From Trametopsis cervina (lineage: Eukaryota > Basidiomycota > Agaricomycetes > Polyporales > Irpicaceae), in assembly GCA_022385755.1 (NCBI GenBank), contig MU278354.1, forward strand, positions 1 through 64,000: DNA of 64,000 nucleotides, written 5' to 3'. A program made the position numbers and the translations under genes. Shown here piece by piece: positions 45,674-56,027 of the stretch (position 1 is the first letter of the stretch; each line of letters starts with the position of its first letter). The notes beneath the pieces are model-generated. The model was not told the origin of the DNA, did not search any database, and saw nothing but the letters and a program-made list of their open reading frames with translations.

Positions 45674-46537
45674 TGTCCTGTATGTGTGCGGCTAGATGTG
45701 GGTGCGAAAATATACAGAAGCTGGCCGTGGCGGGGTGTTAGGGAAACAGTGAGGGTATGAGTGTAAGATGAGGGGTATGAGGAAAGTGGTATCGGATGGT
45801 CCCGCGCAGCCTCGTAGAAGGTGGTTGAAAGAGGCTGGTCGAAAAGAAACAAGGAGAGAGGTGCGGGCCCAAGGAATACTTAGGATAGGAGTCGTGAAGA
45901 GTCGAGCCCAGCAACGCTCTTGGCCCCAAAATGAAGAGCGGCTTTTCCGCGCTTATTTTTATGATCCTCCGCTGCGGGCCAATTGCAATTGCAGTCGTCA
46001 CTCCGCTGCCTGCGTCCAATAATACCTTGACTCAGCTGTAGGAAATCCAGTTTCACGCAGTGATTTGTGTGTCACTCTGGCATTTTACGACAATATCATC
46101 AGAGTCCTTGTCGTGCATTTTCGAGCGCACACAGGGCCCTACATCCTCCGGGGCTGAATAAAAAGGCTGTTTACAACTTTCCTGGATTACACATGGGCTA
46201 CGTCAGGTCTAACTCAAATCATCGCCCTCAACAACGCTCTAGACTCTTCAAAACGGGAACCGTGCGGATCCCGCTGGCTTCCCTGTGCGACTAGTCCTCG
46301 CTGCTGTGGTCTTCAATACAAAGCACACCCGAGACCCCTCATGTCATCGCCTGCAGGAACTCACAAGGCTGTTCCAGCAATACAACCCGCGGAAGATCCC
46401 AGTCAGTGCGGTGCTTCTCTGTTCTCTTACCGACGCGGGGTTGGCTACGACTGAAGGCGGTGGCGACGGGCATATTTCCCACAGAACGGACACAATATAT
46501 TGCGGTGTTCTCGACAGGTACATACCGGGAACCGAGA
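45674..46537. other. Promoter region of KH gene plus 3' region of RNF14-like gene
   Basis: The 864 bp separate two minus-strand genes. Frames on the plus strand (46285-46971) run antisense into the ligase gene and have no domain. No RNA gene or repeat was recognised. Confidence 0.45.
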
Positions 46538-48240
46538 TTACAAGAGATCGAAACCCTCCACGGGCTCCCACTCGTTGTCCACACTCTGGTGGTCGAACAG
46601 CTTCGAAAAACACGGTAAGCCGGGAACGGAGAAGTGTTGGTATGGGTTCGACGCGTGCAGTTTGTCCCCACAGCGATAGCAGAAATGCTGGCCACACTTG
46701 GCGCATGTCATCTGGAGTCAAGCGTCAAGTCGTGAGTAAGTACTACGTGTCGTACGGGCAACAAACTCACATGGTTACATCCCATCGACTTCTCAACTTT
46801 CACTCGACAACTGGGACAGGCCATCGTCGACTGATCCAGCCACTTCTTGTTCGCAACGTCTTCTTCGTACTTTGCGACGAGCCTGCGGAGGTTCGCCTTG
46901 CCATACCGACGCTCCAGTTGTTCGCGCTCTGTAGAGCCTTCCAGAGCTTGTATATATTGCATCACAAATGATTCCGACGAGCTCATCTTGCAGTCGCTAA
47001 TGGGGCCGTGCCTAATACACCAAAGCTATGAGCTCGTAGTAATATAACCGTATACAGAAAACATACCATGTGTTCCGACAATATGCACAAAATGAATATC
47101 CGCATTCGTCGCACGTCCGCAGGCGTTCCCAGCCAGAACCTTCATCTACATTGGCAGGCCTCGGTACGGGGTTCTGACAAAATGCTATTGGACAGTGAAC
47201 CATGGTAGGATCTGCAAACATAACACGATCCGTCAGAAGATCACATCATTGAATGCGGGCGCGAGCGCAAGGATTTACCTTTCTCAAATAACCGTTTCTG
47301 TCTGAGCCATTTCCATCGCTGTACCTCCTCCTCTGTGACCACTCTCCTCACTTCCTCCTCCGAAGCTTCTCGCGCCTCTTTCACACATTTCGGATCAGGA
47401 CACCCTACACGTCCCACATCTCCCTCCTTGATGCACAATTGCCAGTAATCTTCGAGGCAAGAGCGACAGAACACATGTTCACAGGACAACCGAACGCATC
47501 GAGCTCCTTTGATAGACGTTAAACAGACTTCGCAGGAGTAGGACGTTTCGGAGAAGCGCGATTGTTGCATTTCAGCATCGTGGGCGACCAGTAGAGGCAG
47601 CAGGAGATGTGGTGCTGCATGGGGGATCCTGTGTTTAGTTCCTTAGTCAGGCAGAAGCTGGTCAGGACATCGAGCTTACCTGACTTGCTTCTGGCCGCTA
47701 ATATTTTCTGTCAGACCTACGGCATCCAGAAACTCCCCGTTACGCAGCCACTCGATCCAATTGAACAATACACCTTCTCCGCCTTGCCATAGATCCACGA
47801 GTCTAGTGTGGATATGCGTTGTTTTGGGGGATAGCCACGACTGTGTTGCATGAATAGATAGTATCACAGGCGGAAGACGAAGAGGGTACAGAGCGGGGAG
47901 TATGATTTCCAATAATAAGGGTGGAAGAGTGCTAAGCGAGGCCTTGTTCTCCTCCGAAGTCGGTGACCGTGCCGTTCCCTTTCCCTCAGGTGATGCCTCG
48001 TTCTGCTGTACAACAGTGACATTGATGTCTGTTGAGAACTCGACGGGTATTTCTAATTTGATGACCCCGTCCACAGTGCCAGTCGACACATAATCTGGGT
48101 AAATGGCCTGCAGTGTGTAGTCAGCATAAAGTGGCAATAGGAATGCCACTGAAACTCACCTGTATTACCTCCCATTCCTCGTTCCGCAGCTCAGTGCAGC
48201 GCTCGATATCGTCCGTGTCCTTTAAGGCGTGAACTGTCAT
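46538..48240 (-). CDS. RNF14/ITT1-type RBR E3 ubiquitin ligase
   Basis: An N-terminal RWD domain (ELRNEEWEVIQAIYPDYVST ... LPALYPLRLPPVILSIHATQ) followed by RING-IBR-RING defines the RNF14 family; yeast Itt1 acts in translation termination. RING1 is CEVCLTSIKGARCVRLSCEH with VFCRSCLEDYW. The IBR has CPIAFCQNPVPRP and CDECGYSFCAYCRNTWHG. RING2 is CPSCRVKVEKSMGCNHMTC, with the candidate catalytic Cys in GCNHMTC, then CGQHFCYRCGDKL. The C-terminus ends VDNEWEPVEGFDLL. Introns lie after EVIQ, between RWD and RING1, inside the IBR, and after GCNHM. ATG 48240 (MTVHALKDTDDIERC) is the first in frame. This is the second RBR ligase in the window. Confidence 0.93.
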
Positions 48241-48458
48241 GATCTTAAGATATTAAGAGTAAAAGTGAAAACGAAGAGATGCAAGTAAACGAAAGGAATA
48301 TGTATCAGCCATACTCGATGACTGTAATGCGAAGGTGGTTAGCCGGGTGCCGCTGGGAGAGAGGTGACTAATCAGACTGATCATGCAGGTTGGCAGATCT
48401 AGCTCGAGTCGAGGAACGAGACGAGCGCTAGAGCATAGTCTACGATGAGCAGTGAGGT

Positions 48459-48553
48459 CGGGCGTCTAAAGCCAGCGCACTTAGACCCCGACCTCCACCC
48501 CGCCACTACGGCGAAAGTTCCTTCGCTATAATCAATTAAAATAATCGATAAAA
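48459..48553 (+). repeat. Terminal repeat A1
   Basis: This block is identical over 95 bp to 54129-54223. It lies 51 bp before the Gag start and contains one arm and the loop of the left-end hairpin. The match may extend further left, but the second copy is bounded by Ns. Confidence 0.9.
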
Positions 48554-48604
48554 TATATCTACCTTCTTTCAAACCTAATACTACGTGCCACCGCACTACT
48601 CCTC

Positions 48605-50428
48605 ATGGACCCGCGACTCGAACCAGAACCCGACTTCGCCACTGACCCTCTATACAGCCAAATCGTTCTAGCAAAAGGCGCAGAAGGAGCAAACCCTAAC
48701 GAAGCTCTCGCCTTCGCCCGTAACATCTGGATCACGGCGAAAGCCGCGCGCACCGCAGCGTGGCTAGCACAACACCCCGAAGGAGGGAACGGTAATGGCA
48801 ACGGCGAGGCCGGAGGAGGAGAAGGCGGGGCAGGTCCAGCAGCAGGAGGAGGCGCGGCAGGCGGAGGTGCAGGGGGCGGAGGCGCAGGAGCGGAAGGCAA
48901 TGGAGCAGGGGTAGGAGGAAACGGAGCAGGGGAAGCGGGAGGCGGCGTCGCAAACGGCCCAGCGGGTGGACATCAACAACCCAACCACAATGGAGCGCAA
49001 GGCGGAGCACAACAACACCAACAGCCAAACCAGCCGCCCCACGAACAGCATCACCACAACGCCGAACCTCACCACCCACCACCCGTTCCTAACCAACCAG
49101 TTCCACCCCAGCAAGGCAACGGCGAGCGAGACGCCCTCGCACTCCTACAAGCTAAACGAACCGAGGACCTAGTTGTCAAAGACGACGGCCACAGATTACC
49201 CTCCGCTGCTGTGCGCAAGTCACTCGCTAAGTTAAATTATTTACCTCTTTTCCATTTCACCGACAGCACCTGCCGAGCAGTAGCAGAGCGCATCAACGGA
49301 GGCGACGACAACGACCTGTCAGTGGTAATCAACGGCAAAAAACTCACCATTCCCGACGACGCCAACGCGGTACCCACGAAAGGAGTACTGAAAGACGAAG
49401 AACTAACTTATGAAGACTTTCACCACGCACAAGATAACCTGCTAGATCAAATGAAAGAAGTCGGCATACCACGACCATTTTGTCAGGACTTATCCAAAAT
49501 GTTCCAACGACTCGACCGTCATCGCGTCCGATCCGAACGTACAGGCGACGTGCGCACCGGGGACCTCGCAGTGCAAACCTACGCCAGTGAAGCTCGCCAG
49601 CGTTGGCACCGCGCCATGGTCGCCAGCCAGCAAGTCTTCAACATAGCCATCATCAATGAGGAAATGCTGGAAAAAATACACACCCGCATCAAAGACCAGC
49701 AACAGCAACAACAGTATGTGATTCCAGTCTGGCTAGGTTCAAACACTAACAGTACATTCGCTCCCCTCCTCTGCCATACCACACCATACTCCACACTCAC
49801 ACTTGCGGCCCTCAACGGCGCATATCCACACCTCCGGGTGCCTGCGGAATCAAACCGAATCGATTCTGTCGGGGCGGCCCTACCTTTCGTCTTGCATGAC
49901 GTCCGATCGCGCGCCCAACACACCACGGGTCGGCGGATCACTACAACCAGACTAGCGAGCCTGTCCAAGAAGTATGAATTACTTCGACTGGCTGCAACCG
50001 AACGGCGTCCCAGTGACGGGCGGCCTTCGTCTCACAGAAACGGCAGAAAACGCAGCCGTTCACCTTCACCAGACGACCGATATGACCGCAGACGCAAGAC
50101 CAAACGGTGGCGTTCCCCATCTCCGTACGAATCTCGACGTTCCTTTCGACACCACCACAACGCCAAAGAAGCATTCTGCGCCCTATGCCTATCACCCCAC
50201 CTCGACGTCCGGTCCTGTCACGAAACCACCATATGGAGTGGAGCACCTGCTAGGTCGCGTCGCAATAGCGACGGACGCCTGGTCAACAAAAACGGTCTCA
50301 TCCTTTGCATCGACTTCCAGCGACAAGGGCGTTGCGCAGGAACCGGCGACTACCACTTACACGAGTGCTCAGGCTGCGGAGCGACGTCTCACGGAGCTAA
50401 GGACTGTCATCTCGCAAAGAAAAACTAA
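48605..50428 (+). CDS. Gag-like protein of the YR retrotransposon
   Basis: A 607-residue frame begins MDPRLEPEPDFATDPLYSQI. After a short helical segment it has a Gly/Ala/Glu-rich low-complexity tract (about residues 60-120) and a Gln/His/Asn-rich tract. A helical region follows (about 200-400), which probably forms the particle-like structure. The basic RS-rich part (SHRNGRKRSRSPSPDDRYDR) leads to a C-terminal zinc knuckle CSGCGATSHGAKDC (CX2CX4HX4C), the classic nucleic-acid-binding signature of Gag. Its last 455 nt overlap the RT frame (+1). No stop codons interrupt it. Confidence 0.85.
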   Translation: MDPRLEPEPDFATDPLYSQIVLAKGAEGANPNEALAFARNIWITAKAARTAAWLAQHPEGGNGNGNGEAGGGEGGAGPAAGGGAAGGGAGGGGAGAEGNGAGVGGNGAGEAGGGVANGPAGGHQQPNHNGAQGGAQQHQQPNQPPHEQHHHNAEPHHPPPVPNQPVPPQQGNGERDALALLQAKRTEDLVVKDDGHRLPSAAVRKSLAKLNYLPLFHFTDSTCRAVAERINGGDDNDLSVVINGKKLTIPDDANAVPTKGVLKDEELTYEDFHHAQDNLLDQMKEVGIPRPFCQDLSKMFQRLDRHRVRSERTGDVRTGDLAVQTYASEARQRWHRAMVASQQVFNIAIINEEMLEKIHTRIKDQQQQQQYVIPVWLGSNTNSTFAPLLCHTTPYSTLTLAALNGAYPHLRVPAESNRIDSVGAALPFVLHDVRSRAQHTTGRRITTTRLASLSKKYELLRLAATERRPSDGRPSSHRNGRKRSRSPSPDDRYDRRRKTKRWRSPSPYESRRSFRHHHNAKEAFCALCLSPHLDVRSCHETTIWSGAPARSRRNSDGRLVNKNGLILCIDFQRQGRCAGTGDYHLHECSGCGATSHGAKDCHLAKKN

Positions 50429-52349
50429 AGCCTTCACACCCCTACACGCCGCAGCATGGAAATTACACTTAACAGAACACGGACTAATATCCCAGTATCC
50501 TACACTAGCCGAAGACATAGCTACGGGCTTCCAAATAGGATTCCCATTAATAAAATCTACCTACGCCCCGCTGAACGATGCATCCATCGCGTCCAACCAC
50601 GACGCCTTCAACGCGAGCCTACAAAAAGAGCTTAGTGCTGGTAGGTACATAGGACCGTTTACGCAACAAGAACTAGAAAAATCAATCGGTCCCTTTCAAA
50701 CATCCCCGCTGTCGCTCATACCCAAAGCCAACAGCCCCGGACGCTTCCGGTTAATCCAAAATTTCTCTTTCCCCCACAAACCACGCGGGGACGTACGTTC
50801 GTTGAATTCGTACGTATCCTCCGATAACTACCCCTGTACGTGGGGCACATTCAACGCCGTAGCCTTGCTAATCAGCAGACTACCACGGAACGCGCAAGCG
50901 GCAGTACGGGACGTCAAATCGGCATATCGAATAATACCGCTGCACCACTCGCAGTGGCCAGGCACAGTAGTAAGAACTTCTAACAACGACGATTTCTGCA
51001 TAGACACCAGCGCAAGCTTCGGAGGGGCAGCCAACTGCGGAGTATTCGGACACGTAGCCGACGCGGCGTGCGACATCATGCGCGCAAAAGGAATCGGACC
51101 CATCGTTAAATGGGTCGACGATCACCTATTTATCCGAATCCCTTCCAACAACATCCCACAATACAACAAACACCGACAAGAATGGAACAACCGCATCATT
51201 CGCGAAGGGGGTAGGCATCACTCAGGAGGTCGCATTTGGTTCGGAGGCAGCACATTACCAGACGGACGAATAGAAGAATTCGCCGAAGACTCCCAATTCC
51301 CATTGCGCGTCTTAGCGCCAGGAGACTACCCCTATTCCTTCACGCATATCGATGCTATCTCAGCGACACTCGGCATTCCATGGGAAACAGAAAAAGACAT
51401 CGACTTCGTGTCATCTGCGCGGTTCACAGGTCTCATCTGGAACATCCCCGAACAAACCGTCACACTACCCGCCGACAAAACCGAAAAATACCGCGATGCC
51501 ATAGAACAGTGGCAGCGCCGACAAGCACACACCCAAAAAGACGTACAGCAACTTCTAGGAAAGTTAATGCACGCCACCGCAGTGGTACCATCCGGGCGAT
51601 CTTATCTCACGACTCTAGAAAAAATGCTAGGACTCTTCGGCGACAACCCGTTCAAGCCGCGCAAACCCCCACGAGGCAACAGCGAGGACTTACAGTGGTG
51701 GCATCAAGCGCTCTCTGCCCCAATCTTGTCTCGCCCCATACCACAAGTTGTACCCGTTGACACCCTACCTGCATACTCCGATGCCAGCTCAGGTGTGGGA
51801 ATCGGCATACATCTCAATGGACGATGGAGAGCCTGGACCCTCTTACCAGGATGGCAACACGACGGTCGAACGGCTCGAGACATCGGCTGGGCAGAGGCGG
51901 TAGGATTCGAACTTCTAGTCTACTCCGTGGTACACGCTAACCCCGAAAAGCGACACGTACGGCTCTACGGCGACAACCAGGGAGTGGTCGAAGGGTGGCG
52001 CAACGGGAGGAGCAGGAACGTTCACGTCAACCTCGTCTTTCGACGACTTAGACGCTTTCTCGACGAACGAGGAATACACGTCTACCTACAATACGTACGC
52101 AGCGAAGACAACCCAGCAGATGGCCCATCCAGAGGACAATATCCTCCAAGCAGTCTCCTACTCCCCCCCGTCGAGCTTCCCACTGAATTACACGCCCTCC
52201 TTCTCGAACCAACACAACTCCTACCCGACAACCACGCCTGCTTACCCACGCCACAACGAACCCACCGCACCTCCAACAATTCCATCCAACAACAACGAAT
52301 TCTACACGACGAGGCGTGCGAACAGCTCGTCCGGAACAGCCAGGAGTAA
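49974..52349 (+). CDS. Reverse transcriptase-RNase H of the YR element
   Basis: This is a 791-codon frame from its first ATG. The true N-terminus may come by frameshift from Gag. RT motifs: FQTSPLSLIPKANSPGRFRL, then D313 in RDVKSAYRIIPLH (motif A) and D382-D383 in WVDDH (motif C). RNase H follows with D603 in YSDASSGVGIGI, E in WAEAVGFELL, D in YGDNQGVVEGW and D in RSEDNPADGPSRG. These match DIRS/Ngaro-type polymerases, which carry VDD rather than YxDD. No protease is present. Its end overlaps the recombinase frame by 230 nt. Confidence 0.92.
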   Translation: MNYFDWLQPNGVPVTGGLRLTETAENAAVHLHQTTDMTADARPNGGVPHLRTNLDVPFDTTTTPKKHSAPYAYHPTSTSGPVTKPPYGVEHLLGRVAIATDAWSTKTVSSFASTSSDKGVAQEPATTTYTSAQAAERRLTELRTVISQRKTKAFTPLHAAAWKLHLTEHGLISQYPTLAEDIATGFQIGFPLIKSTYAPLNDASIASNHDAFNASLQKELSAGRYIGPFTQQELEKSIGPFQTSPLSLIPKANSPGRFRLIQNFSFPHKPRGDVRSLNSYVSSDNYPCTWGTFNAVALLISRLPRNAQAAVRDVKSAYRIIPLHHSQWPGTVVRTSNNDDFCIDTSASFGGAANCGVFGHVADAACDIMRAKGIGPIVKWVDDHLFIRIPSNNIPQYNKHRQEWNNRIIREGGRHHSGGRIWFGGSTLPDGRIEEFAEDSQFPLRVLAPGDYPYSFTHIDAISATLGIPWETEKDIDFVSSARFTGLIWNIPEQTVTLPADKTEKYRDAIEQWQRRQAHTQKDVQQLLGKLMHATAVVPSGRSYLTTLEKMLGLFGDNPFKPRKPPRGNSEDLQWWHQALSAPILSRPIPQVVPVDTLPAYSDASSGVGIGIHLNGRWRAWTLLPGWQHDGRTARDIGWAEAVGFELLVYSVVHANPEKRHVRLYGDNQGVVEGWRNGRSRNVHVNLVFRRLRRFLDERGIHVYLQYVRSEDNPADGPSRGQYPPSSLLLPPVELPTELHALLLEPTQLLPDNHACLPTPQRTHRTSNNSIQQQRILHDEACEQLVRNSQE

Positions 52350-53532
52350 CGTACTCGAACGCGCGCGGTATACACCTGTCACTCCGCCCATTCCCGCCCC
52401 CCAACCAGTTATCCCCCACCAAGAATTACAAATTGAACGACCGCAATGCGCCGCAAAAGACCGTCTACTACGTTGGAAACCAGCAACAGCCGCAGCCATA
52501 GCAGAACCACTCACTGACGACGACGCCGCAGCCATCTCCAAAGCCATCGGCGGAGCTTGGTCCGAATCCACCAGAGCTACCTACGGAGCCGGAGTTAAAC
52601 TGTTCATGGACGTCTGCGACGCCAAACACATACCGGATCGATTACGTCTACCGGCCAGCGACGACCTCATCGCTACCTTCATTTCATATCTCGTCGGCGC
52701 ATACTCCAAAAGCGCGGCCATTAACTACTACGCAGGTATCCGCGCGTGGCACATTATACACCGATTCCGCTGGGACCATAACCAAGTACAACTCAATGCA
52801 CTCCTGCAAGCCGCAGCGGCGCAAGCACCACTCGCATCCAGACAATCCAAAAAACAACCATACACCGTCGCCATCTTGTCCAACATCCTCGAACAGCTAG
52901 ACTGCAACAAACCGCAAGATGCCGCAGTCGCAGCCGCAGCCACAATCTTATTCTACAGCCTCGGCAGAGCTGGAGAACTCACCGTCGCCAAGCAAACCCA
53001 CTTCAACCCCGCACAACACCCGCAAATCACAGGATGGAAGATCGAACAGGACGGTCAGGGGCGAACAGTTCACACTCTACACGTCCCCCGCACAAAAACC
53101 TCCGTGACCGGAGAAACGCTGCGCTGGGCAAAACAACTCGGCGTTACCGATCCCGAACACGCCCTCGAAAAACACATCACGGTCAATCAACCGCAGCCCG
53201 ACGAACACATCCTGTCGTACAACAGAACCACCGGCGGCAAAACACACCGCGTAGCCCTGTCCAAGAGCGCCTTCCTACGTCGCATCAGCCTCGCAGCAAA
53301 AGCAGCCAAAGTTCAAAACCTAACTGGCCACGCATTTCGAGTGGGAGGAACCCTCGAGTACCTACTACGCGGCGTCCCTTTCGAGGTAGTAAAAACCCAC
53401 GGCCGTTGGCACAGCAATTCATTCCAGCGTTATCTCCGACGTCACGCACAAATCCTCGCGCCATTCCTACAAGATCGTCCCGATGTCCATGTCGAGTTCG
53501 TACAGTGGGTCACACCTGACGCTAGAGATTAA
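52120..53532 (+). CDS. Tyrosine recombinase of the YR element
   Basis: This 470-residue frame replaces the DDE integrase of ordinary LTR elements; it would integrate a circular DNA without target duplication. The N-terminus is Pro/Asn-rich and overlaps RT. A core-binding helical domain follows (SESTRATYGAGVKLFMDVCD ... YSKSAAINYYAGIRAWH). Catalytic residues are visible: R283 in SLGRAGELTV, H404 and R407 in HAFRVGGTLEYLLRG, H427 in HGRW, and the nucleophile Y438 in FQRYLRRH. The full R-H-R-H-Y set is present, so the enzyme could be active. Confidence 0.93.
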   Translation: MAHPEDNILQAVSYSPPSSFPLNYTPSFSNQHNSYPTTTPAYPRHNEPTAPPTIPSNNNEFYTTRRANSSSGTARSNVLERARYTPVTPPIPAPQPVIPHQELQIERPQCAAKDRLLRWKPATAAAIAEPLTDDDAAAISKAIGGAWSESTRATYGAGVKLFMDVCDAKHIPDRLRLPASDDLIATFISYLVGAYSKSAAINYYAGIRAWHIIHRFRWDHNQVQLNALLQAAAAQAPLASRQSKKQPYTVAILSNILEQLDCNKPQDAAVAAAATILFYSLGRAGELTVAKQTHFNPAQHPQITGWKIEQDGQGRTVHTLHVPRTKTSVTGETLRWAKQLGVTDPEHALEKHITVNQPQPDEHILSYNRTTGGKTHRVALSKSAFLRRISLAAKAAKVQNLTGHAFRVGGTLEYLLRGVPFEVVKTHGRWHSNSFQRYLRRHAQILAPFLQDRPDVHVEFVQWVTPDARD

Positions 53533-53618
53533 CGGTAAGTAATCAGACTTGCCTCCTATGATACCGGGGGAGTTCGCTCGCGGCGACGCGTCGGCAAGCC
53601 TCCTAACAACTAGGGGAA

Positions 53619-53713
53619 TCGCCGCTCACAAAATAAACCCTCTAGGTGCGGTTCAGGGAACGCGAAGGCAGATTTTCGGCTCGTCAGGAGACTCGCCCCG
53701 CAGGGGCGAGGCC
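53619..53713 (+). repeat. Terminal repeat B1
   Basis: This block is identical to 56028-56122 (95 bp). It starts 87 bp after the recombinase stop and ends at the gap. It contains an 8-bp stem (CTCGCCCC-GCA-GGGGCGAG). The match could continue into the Ns. Confidence 0.9.
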
Positions 53714-54128
53714 NNNNNNNNNNNNNNNNNNNNNNNNNNNNNNNNNNNNNNNNNNNNNNNNNNNNNNNNNNNNNNNNNNNNNNNNNNNNNNNNNNNNNNN
53801 NNNNNNNNNNNNNNNNNNNNNNNNNNNNNNNNNNNNNNNNNNNNNNNNNNNNNNNNNNNNNNNNNNNNNNNNNNNNNNNNNNNNNNNNNNNNNNNNNNNN
53901 NNNNNNNNNNNNNNNNNNNNNNNNNNNNNNNNNNNNNNNNNNNNNNNNNNNNNNNNNNNNNNNNNNNNNNNNNNNNNNNNNNNNNNNNNNNNNNNNNNNN
54001 NNNNNNNNNNNNNNNNNNNNNNNNNNNNNNNNNNNNNNNNNNNNNNNNNNNNNNNNNNNNNNNNNNNNNNNNNNNNNNNNNNNNNNNNNNNNNNNNNNNN
54101 NNNNNNNNNNNNNNNNNNNNNNNNNNNN
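53714..54128. other. Assembly gap (415 N)
   Basis: A run of N lies exactly between repeat B1 and repeat A2. Repeat-rich junctions often fail to assemble, so its true length is unknown. Confidence 0.99.
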
Positions 54129-54223
54129 CGGGCGTCTAAAGCCAGCGCACTTAGACCCCGACCTCCACCCCGCCACTACGGCGAAAGTTCCTTCGCTATA
54201 ATCAATTAAAATAATCGATAAAA
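54129..54223 (+). repeat. Terminal repeat A2
   Basis: This block is identical to A1 (48459-48553). It is followed by sequence unrelated to the Gag-coding unit, so unit 2 has the same left end but a different interior. Confidence 0.9.
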
Positions 54224-54279
54224 CCCACCACTCCCACCCTTTTTACCCGCTTTCCATCCGATTACGCACACTGCCAATG

Positions 54280-54831
54280 TGTCACGACTTTGGGCTGAGG
54301 CGTCTCTTTTGAGCGTGGCCGCGCCTATGAAAGCGGTACTTAATTCCTCGCGACTGGACTACTAACGCCTGTAGGGCGTCAAGGACTCGTAGTTAGCGCT
54401 AGGGATCACATGACCTAATCATGTGACCAATCAGGTGACGAATCACGTGATGGATGGAAGGTTCTGGAAGATGGCACCATATTGCACCATCGATGACACC
54501 ATCTCGCATCATCGCTGATTCAGCTTAGTATCAGGAGTCCTACCCGGTTCCAGGGGTCTCTCCTCTAGTGTATATATACCGCCTGTCCCTCGCTCTAAAG
54601 ACCTCAGACTTGACCTCCTGGTCTTTAGGCGAGTGGTCCCTTTGTAACAGTTGTAGTTGTAGTAATACTAACCTGGTCTTTAGCCTTACTTTAGGGTTAA
54701 TCCCTCGTCGTTGTAGTCTACTTAGTTACTTGTCTCTGCGAGGGTCCGTATTGCGTGATCAACCTTACTGTTACGTGCTTCACTCTACTCTCGACATTGA
54801 ACGAGCTCTAGGGTTTGGCGTAAGCGTGACA
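54280..54831 (+). mobile_element. Solo LTR with 5-bp target duplication
   Basis: The 552 bp begin TGTCACG and end CGTGACA, perfect short inverted ends. They are flanked by CAATG on both sides (54275-54279 and 54832-54836). A TATA box lies at 54571-54578. A 9-bp stem CTAAAGACC/GGTCTTTAG follows at 54595-54628, with another GGTCTTTAG copy near 54673. No internal domain is present, so it formed by LTR-LTR recombination. A 5-bp duplication and the TGTCACG end fit Gypsy-type elements. It is nested in unit 2 of the YR element and so inserted later. Confidence 0.9.
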
Positions 54832-55201
54832 CAATGGAACACATACATTTTTCAAACAAAACCCCCACCCCTCTCACGTCTTCCCAACAACCATGCCCTC
54901 ACACCTTCACTTCCTGCCATGTGTAACATTCCGCCACAGCTCGTCTCCGCCTCGGGCATCCGCCCACGTCACCGAACACATCACTCCTTCAACTTTTCTT
55001 AGTTTATACGTAACAGCCGTATACCCCCGATATCCCCTTTACGCTTAGCGAGGCATGAATCTCTAGGCGAGAGTGATGCTATCAACATCCCTACCCGCCC
55101 CAGAAATGACCACACCTGACGTCTCCCCTTTCCCTACTTAAGTAGCATCACTGGCAAGTGCACCTCGCTACAGTTTTTCGTCAAAACTCGTCACCCAAGA
55201 C

Positions 55202-55822
55202 ATGTCCGTAGAATCCAACCCACCAAGTTCTGTCCCTACAACACGGCAGTCAGCTCCCACCACCAGCCCTTCGACAGGGCCACTCACCATCACCACCCAC
55301 ACTCGTCCTCACAATCTGTGGCCAGGTGGAGTCCCACCCTTGCGAAGCGAACACCGAGCGGTCGCGACCACACGTGACCAAGTCGCCACTCGGACCATCC
55401 GCCCCCCCGGCCCTCGCGGCCCGAGACCGCGCTTACCTTGCCAGACAAACGCGACGCGCACCCTCGCTCCCTCCACCGACGTACTCGTCGAGTTCTGCAT
55501 CTGCCACAGAACCTGGGACACCTACCGACGCCTCACTCCCGGCGCCGTCTTTACTCTGGATCACGCCCCTTCCACCCTCAACGCCCCCTCCAGTGCGTAT
55601 CGCGTCATTGTACCCATTGCCTACATCGACATGGCCTTGGCAGTTTGGGCCGAACCCCTCTACGACGGCAGCCTGCCTTTGCTGGCCACCCTGTTCCTGC
55701 CTCCAGACGAGCTGGAGACAGACGACATGATCGTGCAATTGGCCAACATCGCGCTCCATTCCGCCGCCTCCGCACAACAGCTACGTCACAATGGCACAGC
55801 CCCAACCGCAGCAGCAACGTAG
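55202..55822 (+). CDS. Unknown ORF in unit 2 of the YR element
   Basis: This 206-codon frame starts MSVESNPPSSVPTTRQSAPT. The first half is Thr/Pro/Arg-rich and looks disordered. The second half reads as folded protein: VLVEFCICHRTWDTYRRLTP, VIVPIAYIDMALAVWAEPLY, LLATLFLPPDELETDDMIVQ. It has no similarity that I can see to the Gag, RT or recombinase. It ends 205 bp before repeat B2. It could be a host-derived cargo gene, a Gag-like protein of a different lineage, or a chance frame. GC-rich codon use makes chance ORFs easier here. Confidence 0.5.
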   Translation: MSVESNPPSSVPTTRQSAPTTSPSTGPLTITTHTRPHNLWPGGVPPLRSEHRAVATTRDQVATRTIRPPGPRGPRPRLPCQTNATRTLAPSTDVLVEFCICHRTWDTYRRLTPGAVFTLDHAPSTLNAPSSAYRVIVPIAYIDMALAVWAEPLYDGSLPLLATLFLPPDELETDDMIVQLANIALHSAASAQQLRHNGTAPTAAAT

Positions 55823-56027
55823 CGCCACAGCGTCCCACATTCCCTTCCCAAGCTCCTCTCTTTGCCCTCCCCCTTTTACTTTACTCCGTTTTTTCACATC
55901 CCACCTTCTCGCTGACGCCTCTCCCTTCCTTCCACATCACCTTCCTTCCCCTTCTTTTTCCCCTCGACGCCCGTCAATGCTGCCATGCCTTCCTTCCGTG
56001 CGCGACGTACCGATACCCGCCCGCCCG

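Noticed and set aside
48605..53532. Classification as a Gypsy/Copia LTR element
   Set aside because: There is no protease or DDE integrase; the last ORF is a tyrosine recombinase with R, H, R, H, Y residues.
48605..53532. Classification as DIRS1-type
   Set aside because: No methylase domain, inverted terminal repeats or internal complementary region was seen; repeats are direct and split.
53549..54209. Frames running through the N block
   Set aside because: They are open only because N codons cannot be stops; the flanks are repeat B1 and A2.
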